Origin: Sphingomonas lacusdianchii
GTDB lineage: Bacteria > Pseudomonadota > Alphaproteobacteria > Sphingomonadales > Sphingomonadaceae
Direction: 5' to 3'
DNA length: 64,000 nucleotides
Assembly: GCF_022664395.1 (NCBI RefSeq)
Contig: NZ_JAKRET010000009.1
Coordinates: 1-64,000 of the forward strand
Of this stretch, positions 52,560 to 61,798 are shown in pieces. The notes beneath the pieces are model-generated. The model saw nothing but the letters and a program-made list of their open reading frames with translations. It did not search any database and had not been told where the DNA came from. The translations under genes and the position numbers were made by a program. Position 1 is the stretch's first letter; each line of letters starts with the position of its first letter.

Positions 52560-55516
52560 CACGCCACCACCTTCGCGCATCGCCCGCACAGATCGCCGTC
52601 GGTCGCCACGTCCGGCAGATGCCGCCAGCAGCGTCCGCACTTGGCTTCCCCGGTCCGCGTCACCGTGATCTCGCCATCGGCTTGGCCGACTTTCGCCACG
52701 ATGAACAGCTCGGCCAGTTCGTCCGCCGGCAGCGGCAGCGTCGGCACGGTGACCTCGGCCTCAAGGCTGGAACGCACCGTCTTGGCCCGACGTAACGGCT
52801 CGATCGCTTCAGTGACCTGTTGGCGCAGCCGGCGCACATCGGCCCATTCGGTGCCGAGCGGCTGGTCGGCGGGCAGCTGCGGCAATTCGGGCCATTCGAG
52901 CAGATGGACCGACCCGTCCTCGCTCGGGAAGCGCGCCTGCCACACTTCCTCCGCCGTGAACGCCAGGATCGGCGCGGCATAGCGGACCAGCGCGTGGAAC
53001 AATATGTCGAGCACGGTGCGATACGCCCGCCGCCGCACGTCGTCGGCCGCGTCGCAATAGAGCGAATCCTTGCGGATATCGAAGAAGAAGGCCGACAGGT
53101 CCTCGTTGGCGAAATCGGTCAGCGCGCGGGCATAGCGGTTGAACTCGAACGCCTCCGCCGCCGAGCGCAACTCGGTATCGAGCTGCCCCAGCAGATGCAG
53201 GACATAGCGTTCCAGCCCCGGCATTTCCGCGACCGGCACCCGCTCGTCGTCGCCGAAGCCGTCCAGCGCGCCCAGCATGTAGCGGAAGGTGTTGCGCAGC
53301 TTGCGATAGGTATCGCCGGTGCCGGCCAGCACTTCCTTGCCGATCCGCACATCCTCGAAATAATCGGTCTGCGCGACCCACAGCCGCAATATGTCCGCGC
53401 CCGATTCGCCGATCACCTTCAACGGATCGACGACATTGCCGAGCGATTTCGACATCTTGCGGCCATTGCCGTCGAGCGCGAAGCCGTGGGTCAGCACCGC
53501 CTTGTACGGTGCCTGTCCCCGCGTGCCCGAACTCTCCAGCAACGACGACTGGAACCAGCCGCGATGCTGGTCCGACCCTTCGAGATACAGGTCGGCCCGC
53601 GTGCCCTCGCCAAAGCGCTTCTCGATGGTGAAGACATGGGTGCAGCCCGAATCAAACCACACGTCGAGAATGTCGGTGACGACCTCATAATCGGCCAGCG
53701 CGTAATCCGGCCCGAGCAGCGCCTGATGATCCGCCGCATACCACGCATCGGCCCCGCCCTCACGGAAGGCGGCCAGGATGCGCTCGTTCACGGCCGGATC
53801 GCGCAAATAATCGCCGGTCGCCCGGTTGACGTACAGCGCGATCGGCACGCCCCAAGCGCGCTGCCGGCTGATGACCCAATCCGGCCGCCCCGACACCATC
53901 GCCCCGATCCGGTTGCGCCCCTTCTCCGGCACGAACCGCGTCCGTTCGATCGCATCCATCGCGATCTCGCGGAGGGTAGCGCCATTACTCTCCCTCTCCC
54001 CTTCAGGGGAGAGGGTCGGGGAGAGGGGAAGTGCGGAGAGGTTGGTCACATCGAGCAACGGGTCACCCGACACCCCCTCTCCCAACCCTCTCCCCTGAAG
54101 GGGAGAGGGCTTAGAAGAAGCCCGGTCCATCGGAATAAACCACTGCGGCGTCGCGCGGAAAATCACCTTCGCCTTCGACCGCCAGCTATGCGGATAGCTG
54201 TGCGCGAAGTCGTCCGACGCCGCCAGCAGCGCGCCTGCCTCGCGCAGGTCGCGACAGATCGGCCCTTCCTCCAGCTTGCCACCACGCCCGGCGGCAACGA
54301 ATTTCGGGTTGATGACGCTACCTTCGCCGCCCAGCCACGCCCAGTCGTCGCGATACCGCCCATCGGCCTGCACCGCGAACACCGGTTCGATGCCATGCGC
54401 CTTGCACAGCTCGAAATCGTCCTCGCCATGGTCGGGCGCCATATGGACGAGACCGGTACCGGCATCGGTCGTGACGAAGTCGCCCGGCAGCAGCGGACGC
54501 GGCTTCGCAAAGAACCCACCGCGCGCGTGCATCGGGTGGCGAGCAGTGGCGCCCGCGAGTTGTGAGCCTTTGACGACCGCCTCAACTTCAACGTTGGTGA
54601 CGTACTCGCCAGCGAACATGCCTTGCTGACCGGCACTCGCACGTGCGTAGAACTGTGGCCAAAGCTGGGTTGCAGTGAGGACGCGCCTTACGTCGCCGTT
54701 CTGCAAGGTTACGCGAGCGATCCCGTACTCAATCTCAGACCCATAGGCCAAAGCCTGATTGACCGGGATCGTCCACGGCGTGGTCGTCCAGATCACCGCA
54801 TGCGCGCCGACCAGTTCCGGCGCATTCGGCGCGTCCACAATCTCGAACGCCACGTCGATCTGCGTCGACACGACATCCTCATATTCGACCTCGGCCTCGG
54901 CCAACGCGGTCTTTTCGACCGGCGACCACATCACCGGCTTGGCCCCGCGATAGAGCTGGCCCGACATCGCGAACTTCAGCAACTCCTCGGCGATCGTCGC
55001 CTCGGCGTCGAACTTCATGGTCAGATACGGGTCTTCCCAGTCGCCCATCACGCCCAGCCGCTGGAACTGGCCCTTCTGCACATCGACCCATTTGGCGGCA
55101 TAGGCGCGGCATTCGGCGCGGAACTCGGCCGGCGGCACTTCGTCCTTGTTGCGCTTCTTGGCGCGATACGCTTCCTCGATCTTCCATTCGATCGGCAGGC
55201 CGTGACAGTCCCAGCCCGGGATATACGGCGCGTCCTTGCCCATCAGCGACTGGGTGCGGACGACGATGTCCTTGAGCACCTTGTTCATTGCATGGCCCAT
55301 ATGGATGTCGCCATTGGCGTAGGGCGGGCCGTCGTGCAGCAGGAAGCGTTCGCGCCCCGCGCGTTCGGCGCGCAGCCGCTCGTACAGCCCGATCCGCGCC
55401 CAGCGATCGAGAATCGCCGGTTCCTTGGCGGCAAGGCCCGCCTTCATCGGGAAGTCGGTCTTCGGCAGGAAGACGGTGTCGCGCCAGTCGCGCGTGGTGT
55501 CGGGCGTATCGGTCAT
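52559..55516 (-). CDS. ileS: Isoleucyl-tRNA synthetase with an in-frame repeat insertion
   Basis: The 985-residue enzyme charges tRNA-Ile. It has the HIGH-type motif H-M-G-H (P-Y-A-N-G-D-I-H-M-G-H), K-M-S-K-S in G-R-K-M-S-K-S-L-G-N, and a C-terminal zinc ribbon (C-G-R-C-W-R then C-G-R-C-A-K). After residue 466 (W-F-I-P-M-D-R-A) the frame runs through about 47 extra residues, rich in Pro/Gly/Ser/Leu, that are encoded by a palindromic repeat. It then resumes T-L-R-E-I-A-M-D-A-I-E-R-T-R. The insert falls where the parent family shows a short loop in the Rossmann-domain region before the KMSKS half. No stop or frame change occurs. Confidence 0.94.
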   Translation of the reverse strand: MTDTPDTTRDWRDTVFLPKTDFPMKAGLAAKEPAILDRWARIGLYERLRAERAGRERFLLHDGPPYANGDIHMGHAMNKVLKDIVVRTQSLMGKDAPYIPGWDCHGLPIEWKIEEAYRAKKRNKDEVPPAEFRAECRAYAAKWVDVQKGQFQRLGVMGDWEDPYLTMKFDAEATIAEELLKFAMSGQLYRGAKPVMWSPVEKTALAEAEVEYEDVVSTQIDVAFEIVDAPNAPELVGAHAVIWTTTPWTIPVNQALAYGSEIEYGIARVTLQNGDVRRVLTATQLWPQFYARASAGQQGMFAGEYVTNVEVEAVVKGSQLAGATARHPMHARGGFFAKPRPLLPGDFVTTDAGTGLVHMAPDHGEDDFELCKAHGIEPVFAVQADGRYRDDWAWLGGEGSVINPKFVAAGRGGKLEEGPICRDLREAGALLAASDDFAHSYPHSWRSKAKVIFRATPQWFIPMDRASSKPSPLQGRGLGEGVSGDPLLDVTNLSALPLSPTLSPEGERESNGATLREIAMDAIERTRFVPEKGRNRIGAMVSGRPDWVISRQRAWGVPIALYVNRATGDYLRDPAVNERILAAFREGGADAWYAADHQALLGPDYALADYEVVTDILDVWFDSGCTHVFTIEKRFGEGTRADLYLEGSDQHRGWFQSSLLESSGTRGQAPYKAVLTHGFALDGNGRKMSKSLGNVVDPLKVIGESGADILRLWVAQTDYFEDVRIGKEVLAGTGDTYRKLRNTFRYMLGALDGFGDDERVPVAEMPGLERYVLHLLGQLDTELRSAAEAFEFNRYARALTDFANEDLSAFFFDIRKDSLYCDAADDVRRRAYRTVLDILFHALVRYAAPILAFTAEEVWQARFPSEDGSVHLLEWPELPQLPADQPLGTEWADVRRLRQQVTEAIEPLRRAKTVRSSLEAEVTVPTLPLPADELAELFIVAKVGQADGEITVTRTGEAKCGRCWRHLPDVATDGDLCGRCAKVVA
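53988..54111. repeat. Family F paired hairpin inside ileS
   Basis: Two arms, each built on the hairpin CTCTCCCCTTCAGGGGAGAG, lie in opposite orientation about 45 bases apart. They have complementary flanks (GGGTCGGGGAGAGGGG and CCCCTCTCCCAACCC). Read with the gene, the two arms give S-P-L-Q-G-R-G-L-G-E-G and P-L-S-P-T-L-S-P-E-G-E-R-E. This is a repeat of the kind otherwise seen only between genes here. Confidence 0.9.
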
Positions 55517-55959
55517 AGGAGCGCCCGCGATTAGCCCAACCCGCGCCGCTACGCCAGCGGCTCCTATCGCGGCGATCGCAGGCGCTTTCCTACACCCGGC
55601 CATTCAGTCAGGATGGCGAGGTTCTTTGCATCGTCGATCCCCCCCTGCCACGTCGGACAGAAATTGTTCGCGCAAAGGCGCTAAGGACGCGAAGGGGTCG
55701 CGTCCGGGGCAAGCCGCCCACGACCGGGAGACCCTGTCGCCCACCCAAACAACGAAAGACCGCTGAAGCGACCGGGATCGCCCGGAACGCAACCCCTTCG
55801 CGTCCTTAGCGCCTTCGCGCGAACCCAATCTCTTCTTCCGACCGCGCGACCAACTTCAGCGCCCGAAAGTGACAATCCACCCTGTCAAGCCACTCAAAAG
55901 ACAGACAAGAACCGCCGAAAGCAACCCACGAACCGTGTCACCTTCGTCAACTTCCGCCG
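55517..55959. other. Gene-free stretch between ribF and ileS
   Basis: A 443-base gap holding a Family A repeat at 55666-55824. A promoter for ileS probably lies here, but I could not place one. The remaining sequence has no recognisable gene. Confidence 0.55.
55666..55824. repeat. Family A inverted-repeat element (copy 2)
   Basis: The arms GTTCGCGCAAAGGCGCTAAG (continuing GACGCGAAGGGG) and CCCCTTCGCGTCCTTAGCGC (continuing CTTCGCGCGAAC) enclose about 95 bases. The middle sequence differs from copies 1 and 3, while the arms are conserved. The end CGCGAACCCAATC is shared with copy 3. Confidence 0.85.
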
Positions 55960-56886
55960 CTACCTCAGCACCGCCCGCGCGCGCTCGCAGTCCAGCGCCA
56001 TCTGCACTTTCAGCGCATCGAGCGACTCGAACTTCGCCTCCGGCCGCAAATAGTCGATCAACGCAACCTCGATCGTCTGCCCGTACAGATCGCCGGAAAA
56101 ATCAAAGAAATACGGCTCCAGCAACTCGATCGGCTCGCCCGCGATCGTCGGCCGGATGCCCAGGTTCGCCGCGCCCTTCAGCACCCGCCCATCGCCCAGC
56201 CGCCCGGTCACCGCATAGATGCCGTATGCCGGCCGCAGATACTTGCCCATCGACAGGTTCGCGGTCGGATAACCAAGCTGTCGCCCCAGCTGCGCGCCCG
56301 GTTCGACCACCCCCTCGACCGCGAACGGCCGGGTCAGCATCGCCGCCGCCTCGCGCGGGCGTCCCTCACGCAGCGCATCGCGGATGCGCGATGACGATAC
56401 CACCGCCTGTCCGTCGCCGACCGGCGCGACCGTTTCGGCGACGAAGCCATACTGCGCACCCAGCGACCTCAGCACAGCGACATCCCCGCTGCGGCCCTTG
56501 CCAAAGGTGAAGTCGGTTCCGGTCACCACTCCCGCCGCCCCGACCATCGCGGCCAGCCGTTCGGCCGCGAACGCCTCCGCCGACAGCCCGGCCAGCGCTG
56601 CGTCGAAACAGAATACCAGCATCGCATCGGCCCCGGCCTCGCCGAACAGCCGCTCGCGCTGGTCGAGGCTGGTCAGTCGGAACGGCGGCAGATGCGGCTG
56701 GAAATAGCGGCGCGGATGCGGGTCGAAGGTCGCGACGATCGCCGGCCGCCCCTCGGCCCGCGCGCGCGCGACCATGCGGGCGACCACCGCCTGGTGCCCG
56801 GCATGGAAGCCGTCGAAATTGCCGAGCGCGACGATCCCCCCGCGCATCGCCGCCGGAATCGCCGCCCCTCCGTCGAGACGCTGCAT
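55960..56886 (-). CDS. ribF: Bifunctional riboflavin kinase/FAD synthetase RibF
   Basis: RibF converts riboflavin to FMN and then FAD. The 308-residue protein has the adenylyltransferase domain (A-L-G-N-F-D-G-F-H-A-G-H, then S-S-S-R-I-R near 165-170). The kinase domain follows (Q-L-G-Y-P-T-A-N and P-A-Y-G-I-Y-A-V). It starts nine bases downstream of the dipeptidase gene. Confidence 0.94.
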   Translation of the reverse strand: MQRLDGGAAIPAAMRGGIVALGNFDGFHAGHQAVVARMVARARAEGRPAIVATFDPHPRRYFQPHLPPFRLTSLDQRERLFGEAGADAMLVFCFDAALAGLSAEAFAAERLAAMVGAAGVVTGTDFTFGKGRSGDVAVLRSLGAQYGFVAETVAPVGDGQAVVSSSRIRDALREGRPREAAAMLTRPFAVEGVVEPGAQLGRQLGYPTANLSMGKYLRPAYGIYAVTGRLGDGRVLKGAANLGIRPTIAGEPIELLEPYFFDFSGDLYGQTIEVALIDYLRPEAKFESLDALKVQMALDCERARAVLR

Positions 56887-56895
56887 CGCCGCCCC

Positions 56896-58092
56896 CTAGC
56901 GTCCGGCGGGCATGGGCGAAAGGGGCTGCATGCCCGCGCGCAGCACGCGCAACGCGTTGCCGCCCATGACCTTGGCGATCTCGCCCTCGTTCAGCCCCTG
57001 CGCGCGCAGCGCCTCGGCGACCAGCGCGACCCATGCCGTGTCGAACCCGGTCGTCACCGCCCCGTCGAAATCGGACCCCAGCGCGACATGATCGATCCCG
57101 GCAATGTCGCGGACATGCAGAATCGCGCGGGCGATCGCCTGCGGATCGGTCGAACACACCGCGCCCGGCCAGTAACCGATGCCGACGATCCCGCCGGTCC
57201 GGGCAATGCCCTGCACCTCGGCATCGGTCAGGTTGCGGTTGACCTTGCACGTCGCCTGCACCCCGCCATGGCTCGACACCACCGGCCGCTTTGCCACCGC
57301 CAGCACATCGGCCAGCGCGGCATGGCTGGCATGGGCGACGTCGACGATCATGCCCATCGCCTCCATCCGCGCCACGACCTGCCGCCCGAACGGGGTCAGT
57401 CCGCCCTTCGCCACGCCATGCATCGACCCGGCGACCTCGTTATCGTAGAAATGGGTCAGGCCGGCCATGCGAAACCCGCTGCGGTACAGCCGGTCGAGAT
57501 TGGTCAGGTCGCCGTCCAGCCCGTTCAGCCCCTCGATCGACAACATGCCGCCGACCGGCCGCACCGGCCCGCCCGCCGCCCGTGCCGCCAGCAGCGCGTC
57601 GAGCTCCCGTGCGCTGGTCACCACCCGCAACTGCCCGTCCGACGCCTTGGCCGCGCGCCGCAGCCGGGTGGCGTGCCACAGCGACCGGTTGAGCAGCGAC
57701 CCCCAGGTCCGCACCGGCTGCAACTGCGCGACCACCAACGGGGTGATATTGTCGCTGTTACCGTCGTTCGCGTCGTAATTCTGCCCGCGCGGCGTCTTCG
57801 TCACCGACGAGAAGATTTGCAGCGCGACATTGCCCTGCTGCAACCGTGGCAGGTCGACCTGTCCCCGCGCCGCCCGCGTCAGCAGGTCGCGCGACCATAG
57901 CAGCGTGTCGGCATGCAGGTCGACAATCGGCGCGGCGAAGCGCGGGCGGGGCGGCGTCGCCATCCGCCTTGCCAGCGCGGCCGACGGCTCGACCCGGTTC
58001 ATCGACCGTTCGACGACCCCCGGCGCCAGCGAGAAAAAGGCGGCCGCCAGTATCGCCAGCAGCGCGACGCCCCACCAAACCGCCTTACGCAT
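56896..58092 (-). CDS. Membrane-anchored M19 (renal-type) dipeptidase
   Basis: The 398-residue protein has a hydrophobic N-terminal anchor (about 5-24) and a TIM-barrel with the M19 zinc ligands: D-L-H-A-D-T-L, S-I-E-G-L, V-D-V-A-H-A-S, S-S-H-G-G-V and G-S-D-F-D-G. It should cleave dipeptides in the periplasm; D-amino acid dipeptides are possible. It lies between folA and ribF. Confidence 0.88.
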   Translation of the reverse strand: MRKAVWWGVALLAILAAAFFSLAPGVVERSMNRVEPSAALARRMATPPRPRFAAPIVDLHADTLLWSRDLLTRAARGQVDLPRLQQGNVALQIFSSVTKTPRGQNYDANDGNSDNITPLVVAQLQPVRTWGSLLNRSLWHATRLRRAAKASDGQLRVVTSARELDALLAARAAGGPVRPVGGMLSIEGLNGLDGDLTNLDRLYRSGFRMAGLTHFYDNEVAGSMHGVAKGGLTPFGRQVVARMEAMGMIVDVAHASHAALADVLAVAKRPVVSSHGGVQATCKVNRNLTDAEVQGIARTGGIVGIGYWPGAVCSTDPQAIARAILHVRDIAGIDHVALGSDFDGAVTTGFDTAWVALVAEALRAQGLNEGEIAKVMGGNALRVLRAGMQPLSPMPAGR

Positions 58093-58137
58093 CCGTTGTT
58101 TAATCCCTGCGGCGCCGGGTCGACGCCGACCTGTCCC

Positions 58138-58617
58138 TTAGCGGTCGGCAGCCGGGCGGAGCAATGTGACGAAGCTGTACGCCGGACGATCTCCGTCCGG
58201 ACTGTGCTCCTCGCGCCACGTTTCCTGCCAGCCGGTAAAGGGCGGAACGACCGCATCGCCCTCCGGCGCCGCATGGATCTCGGTGAGCTCGACCCGCTCT
58301 ATCCGCGGCAACAGCAGCGCGAAAATCTCCGCCCCGCCGATCACCGCCGCTTGCGGACCGGCGAGCGTGATTGCCGAGTCGGCGTCATACGCGACCTCCG
58401 CCCCGGCCGCCTGCCAGTCGCGGTCGCGGGTCAGCACGATGTGGCGTCGACCGGGCAGCGGCGACGGAAAGCTCTCGAACGTCTTGCGCCCCATCACCAT
58501 CGCCCGGCCCATGGTCAACGCCTTGAACCGCTTCAGATCGGCGGGCAGATGCCAGGGCAGCTGCCCGTCGACGCCGATCACGCCATTGTCGGCGCGGGCG
58601 AGGATCGCATCGATCAT
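58138..58617 (-). CDS. folA: Dihydrofolate reductase
   Basis: FolA regenerates tetrahydrofolate using NADPH. The 159-residue protein shows [27 protein letters not shown] and I-G-G-A-E-I-F. The active-site acid is the Asp in the early P-A-D-L-K segment. Its ATG overlaps the thyA stop (ATGA), coupling the enzyme to the thymidylate synthase that makes its substrate. Confidence 0.95.
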   Translation of the reverse strand: MIDAILARADNGVIGVDGQLPWHLPADLKRFKALTMGRAMVMGRKTFESFPSPLPGRRHIVLTRDRDWQAAGAEVAYDADSAITLAGPQAAVIGGAEIFALLLPRIERVELTEIHAAPEGDAVVPPFTGWQETWREEHSPDGDRPAYSFVTLLRPAADR

Positions 58618-59408
58618 ATCGCCACCGCCGCCTTGATATGCGGTTGCGCGACATAATCGTGCAGTATGAAATCCTCATGCCGATAGCCGTCGATCGCGTC
58701 GGGCCGCCGCGCGATCTCCAGCCGGGGCAGCGCCCCGGGCGTCCGCGCCAATTGCTCGCGCGCCTGCTCCAGATGGTTCTCGTAGAGGTGGCAGTCGCCG
58801 CCGGTCCAGATGAACTCACCGACGCCCAGATCGCATTGCTGCGCCAGCATATGCGTCAGCAGCGCATAGCTGGCGATATTGAACGGCACGCCGAGGAAGA
58901 TGTCGGCGCTGCGCTGGTACAACTGCAACGACAGCTTGCCGTTGGCGACATGCGTCTGGAACAGGCAGTGGCAGGGCGACAGCGCCATCGCTTGCAACTC
59001 GCCCGGATTCCATGCGGTCACGATCTGTCGGCGCGAGGCGGGATTGGTGCGGATGGTGTGGATCAGCTCGGCGATCTGGTCGATATGCCGCCCGTCCGCC
59101 GCCTCCCAGTCGCGCCACTGCTTGCCATAGACCGGACCCAGATCGCCCTGTTCGTCGGCCCATTCGTCCCAGATGCTGACCCGCTGCTCCTGCAACCAGC
59201 GCACATTGGTGTCGCCGCGCAGAAACCACAGCAGTTCGATGATGATCGAGCGCAAATGCAGCTTCTTGGTCGTCAGCACCGGGAACCCGGCCGACAGATC
59301 GAACCGCATCTGGTGCCCGAACACCGACCGGGTGCCGACCCCGGTGCGATCGTCGGTCGGGATGCCTTCGGTCAGGGCGCGCTGCATCAGTTCCAAATAG
59401 GGGGTCAT
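58614..59408 (-). CDS. thyA: Thymidylate synthase
   Basis: ThyA methylates dUMP with methylene-tetrahydrofolate and releases dihydrofolate. The 264-residue length equals the E. coli enzyme, and the nucleophile is Cys146 in S-P-C-H-C-L-F-Q. Other marks are [10 protein letters not shown] and [11 protein letters not shown]. It leads thyA-folA-dipeptidase-ribF. Confidence 0.97.
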   Translation of the reverse strand: MTPYLELMQRALTEGIPTDDRTGVGTRSVFGHQMRFDLSAGFPVLTTKKLHLRSIIIELLWFLRGDTNVRWLQEQRVSIWDEWADEQGDLGPVYGKQWRDWEAADGRHIDQIAELIHTIRTNPASRRQIVTAWNPGELQAMALSPCHCLFQTHVANGKLSLQLYQRSADIFLGVPFNIASYALLTHMLAQQCDLGVGEFIWTGGDCHLYENHLEQAREQLARTPGALPRLEIARRPDAIDGYRHEDFILHDYVAQPHIKAAVAI

Positions 59409-59447
59409 GGGTGTCGTCTTAGGCCGTAAGGCAGGAGAAGGAAAAGG

Positions 59448-59601
59448 GGTTCGCGCAGAGGCGCGGAGGGGGTGCTTGCGGCACGGTCCCTCCGCGCCAG
59501 TGGCCTCATCCCCGCTGCCAGCAGGCGAGTAGATAGCGCTGATGCGCAACAGCAACTTCGAACGCAACCCCTCCGCGTCTCCGCGCCCTCCGCGCGAACC
59601 C
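59448..59601. repeat. Family A inverted-repeat element (copy 3)
   Basis: The left arm GGTTCGCGCAGAGGCGCGGA and the right arm CCCCTCCGCGTCTCCGCGCC (continuing CTCCGCGCGAACC) enclose about 95 bases. Base changes on one arm are partly matched on the other (GAGG/CCTC), as expected if pairing is kept. Confidence 0.8.
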
Positions 59602-59631
59602 AATCTTCTTCCCTTCGACGCCCGATGCACA

Positions 59632-59664
59632 CAAAAAAGGGCCGGTGTGTCACCACACCGGCCC
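59632..59664 (-). terminator. Rho-independent terminator of glnK-amt
   Basis: On the minus strand an 11-base-pair perfect stem (GGGCCGGTGTG against CACACCGGCCC) with a 4-base loop is followed by TTTTTT. It lies about 70 bases after the amt stop. Confidence 0.85.
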
Positions 59665-59733
59665 AGGGGTTTTCCGCAGGAGGAAACTGTGGTCCGGGCG
59701 GCAGGGGACTAGGCCGCCGCCCGGTAGAAAAAC

Positions 59734-61098
59734 TCAGTAATTGTAGGCGCGCTCGCCATGCTCGCCGAGGTCGAGACCTTCCAGTTCGACTTCCTTCGAG
59801 ACCCGGCCGCCGGTCAGCGCCTTGGCGACGAACCATGCAATGGCGGTACCGACCGATGCCCACACGATGGTCACGATCACCGCGAACACCTGTACGCCGA
59901 GCTTGGCGCCCATGTCGTAGTCGGCCGCACCCGGACCGCCCAGCGACGGGGCATAGACTACCGCGGTACCGATCGCGCCGATGATCCCGCCGACGCCGTG
60001 GATGCCGAACGCGTCGAGCGAGTCGTCATAGCCGAGCTTGGGCTTGAGCACGGTCACCGCGAAGAAGCAGACGACCGAGGCGAAGGCGCCCAGCACGATC
60101 GCGCCGAACGGACCGGAGTTGCCGGCAGCCGGGGTCACCGCGACCAGCCCGGCGATGATGCCCGAGCAGAAGCCGAGTGCCGAACCCTTATGCCCCGAGA
60201 ATTTCTCGGCGAGCATCCAGAACAGGCCTGCCGAAGCGGTCGCGACGAAGGTGTTGATCATCGCCAGACCCGCGGTGCCGTTGGCTTCGAGCGCCGAGCC
60301 GGCGTTGAAGCCGAACCAGCCCACCCACAGCAGTCCGGTGCCGACCATGGTCAGCGTCAGCGAGTGCGGAGCCATGCGCTCGGTCGGGAAGCCCAGCCGC
60401 TTGCCGAGCAGGATGGCGAGCACCAGCGACGACACGCCGGCGTTGATGTGGACCACGGTACCGCCGGCAAAGTCGAGCGCGCCCGCCTTGAAGAAATAGC
60501 CGCTGGCCGCCCACACCATGTGCGCGATCGGGAAATAGGTGATCGTCAGCCACACGATGGCGAAGACCATCACCGCGGCGAACTTGATGCGTTCGACCAC
60601 CGACCCCAGCACCAGCGCGATGGTGATCGCGGCGAAGGTCATCTGGAAGCTGATGAAAACATATTCGGGGATTTCGACCCCGGCGGTGAAGGTCGCGGCC
60701 TGCGACGCCGAGGTGACGCCGGCGAGGAACGCCTTGCCCGGGCTGGAGATGAAGTTCGACAGCGTCGCGTTGGTCACGTCGGGACCAAAGGCGAGCGAAT
60801 AGCCGTACATCACCCAGATCAGCATCGCGAGCGAGGCGACCGCGCCGATCTGCGTCATCACCGACAGCATGTTCTTGGTGCGGGTCAGGCCGCCATAGAA
60901 GAGCGCGAGGCCGGGGACGATCATCATCAGCACGAGGACGGTCGACACCATCATCCACGCCGTGTCGCCCTTGTTCACCGTCGCGACCGGTGCGGCGGCG
61001 GCGGCCGGCGCCTGCAGCGCGGCGTCCTGTGCCCAGGCGGGCAGCGCGGCGAACAGGCTCAGTGCCGCGCCCGCCATCAATTTCTTCGGATGTTGCAT
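59734..61098 (-). CDS. amt: Ammonium transporter Amt
   Basis: The 454-residue protein has a cleavable-looking signal (ending A-W-A-Q), then 11 helices of the Amt fold. The two pore His positions appear in V-V-H-I-N-A-G-V and F-G-I-H-G-V-G-G, and G-P-D-V-T-N-A and A-H-M-V-W-A segments are present. It is controlled by GlnK. The ATG at 61098 was chosen because GGGGG lies just upstream; an earlier ATG at 61110 overlaps the glnK stop and is possible. Confidence 0.95.
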   Translation of the reverse strand: MQHPKKLMAGAALSLFAALPAWAQDAALQAPAAAAAPVATVNKGDTAWMMVSTVLVLMMIVPGLALFYGGLTRTKNMLSVMTQIGAVASLAMLIWVMYGYSLAFGPDVTNATLSNFISSPGKAFLAGVTSASQAATFTAGVEIPEYVFISFQMTFAAITIALVLGSVVERIKFAAVMVFAIVWLTITYFPIAHMVWAASGYFFKAGALDFAGGTVVHINAGVSSLVLAILLGKRLGFPTERMAPHSLTLTMVGTGLLWVGWFGFNAGSALEANGTAGLAMINTFVATASAGLFWMLAEKFSGHKGSALGFCSGIIAGLVAVTPAAGNSGPFGAIVLGAFASVVCFFAVTVLKPKLGYDDSLDAFGIHGVGGIIGAIGTAVVYAPSLGGPGAADYDMGAKLGVQVFAVIVTIVWASVGTAIAWFVAKALTGGRVSKEVELEGLDLGEHGERAYNY

Positions 61099-61109
61099 GA
61101 CGCCCCCCA

Positions 61110-61472
<363 letters not shown>

Positions 61473-61486
61473 TCAAGGGGACGCCT

Positions 61487-61502
61487 CGCAACCTTCGTGC
61501 CA
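61487..61502 (-). promoter_or_regulatory. Sigma-54 (RpoN) promoter of glnK-amt
   Basis: Minus strand TGGCACGAAGGTTGCG matches the consensus TGGCAC-N5-TTGCW except for the last base. The GG/GC pair is correctly spaced for -24/-12. Transcription would begin about 25-30 bases before the glnK start. An imperfect palindrome GGCAACCATGGTTACC at about 61539-61554 is a possible NtrC-type site, though it is not a close match. Confidence 0.78.
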
Positions 61503-61594
61503 AACGGCATCTCGCCGGTTTCGAACGGGTTGACGGCTGGCAACCATGGTTACCAAGCAGTTAATTTGTGCAACGCGGCGCGATTGCCTGTTTT

Positions 61595-61798
61595 TCAGGC
61601 AGGTTGATCGACGATCTTCCGGGCATCGTCGAGATCGTCGGCATCGACCATTACCCGAACCGGGATCAGCAGCCAGCTGCCGTCGCCGATGCTCGCCTCG
61701 CCATCGAAGGCAACCGCCGGAATGCCCTCGCTTTCCAGCCGTCCGACGATGATCTGCGCCTCGACGCGGGGAAAGCGACCCAGTTCGACCAGCGCCAT
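61595..61798 (-). CDS. DUF2007 small protein
   Basis: The 67-residue protein fits DUF2007: R-F-P-R-V-E-A-Q-I-I-V-G-R-L-E-S-E-G-I-P-A and a late D-L-D-D-A-R-K-I. Members are thought to be signalling-like small proteins, without proof. Its ATG overlaps the tldD stop (TGATG). Translation is therefore probably coupled to tldD. Confidence 0.8.
   Translation of the reverse strand: MALVELGRFPRVEAQIIVGRLESEGIPAVAFDGEASIGDGSWLLIPVRVMVDADDLDDARKIVDQPA

Larger units (their letters stand above)
59409..59733. other. Gene-free stretch with repeat and terminator
   Basis: A 325-base gap between thyA and amt holding a Family A element and the amt terminator (separate entries). No other gene-like signal is seen; the thyA promoter was not located. 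Confidence 0.55.

Noticed and set aside
53974..54131. ileS broken into two genes by the repeat
   Set aside because: The frame stays open through the insert and both halves carry the expected motifs, so a single longer protein is the simpler reading.
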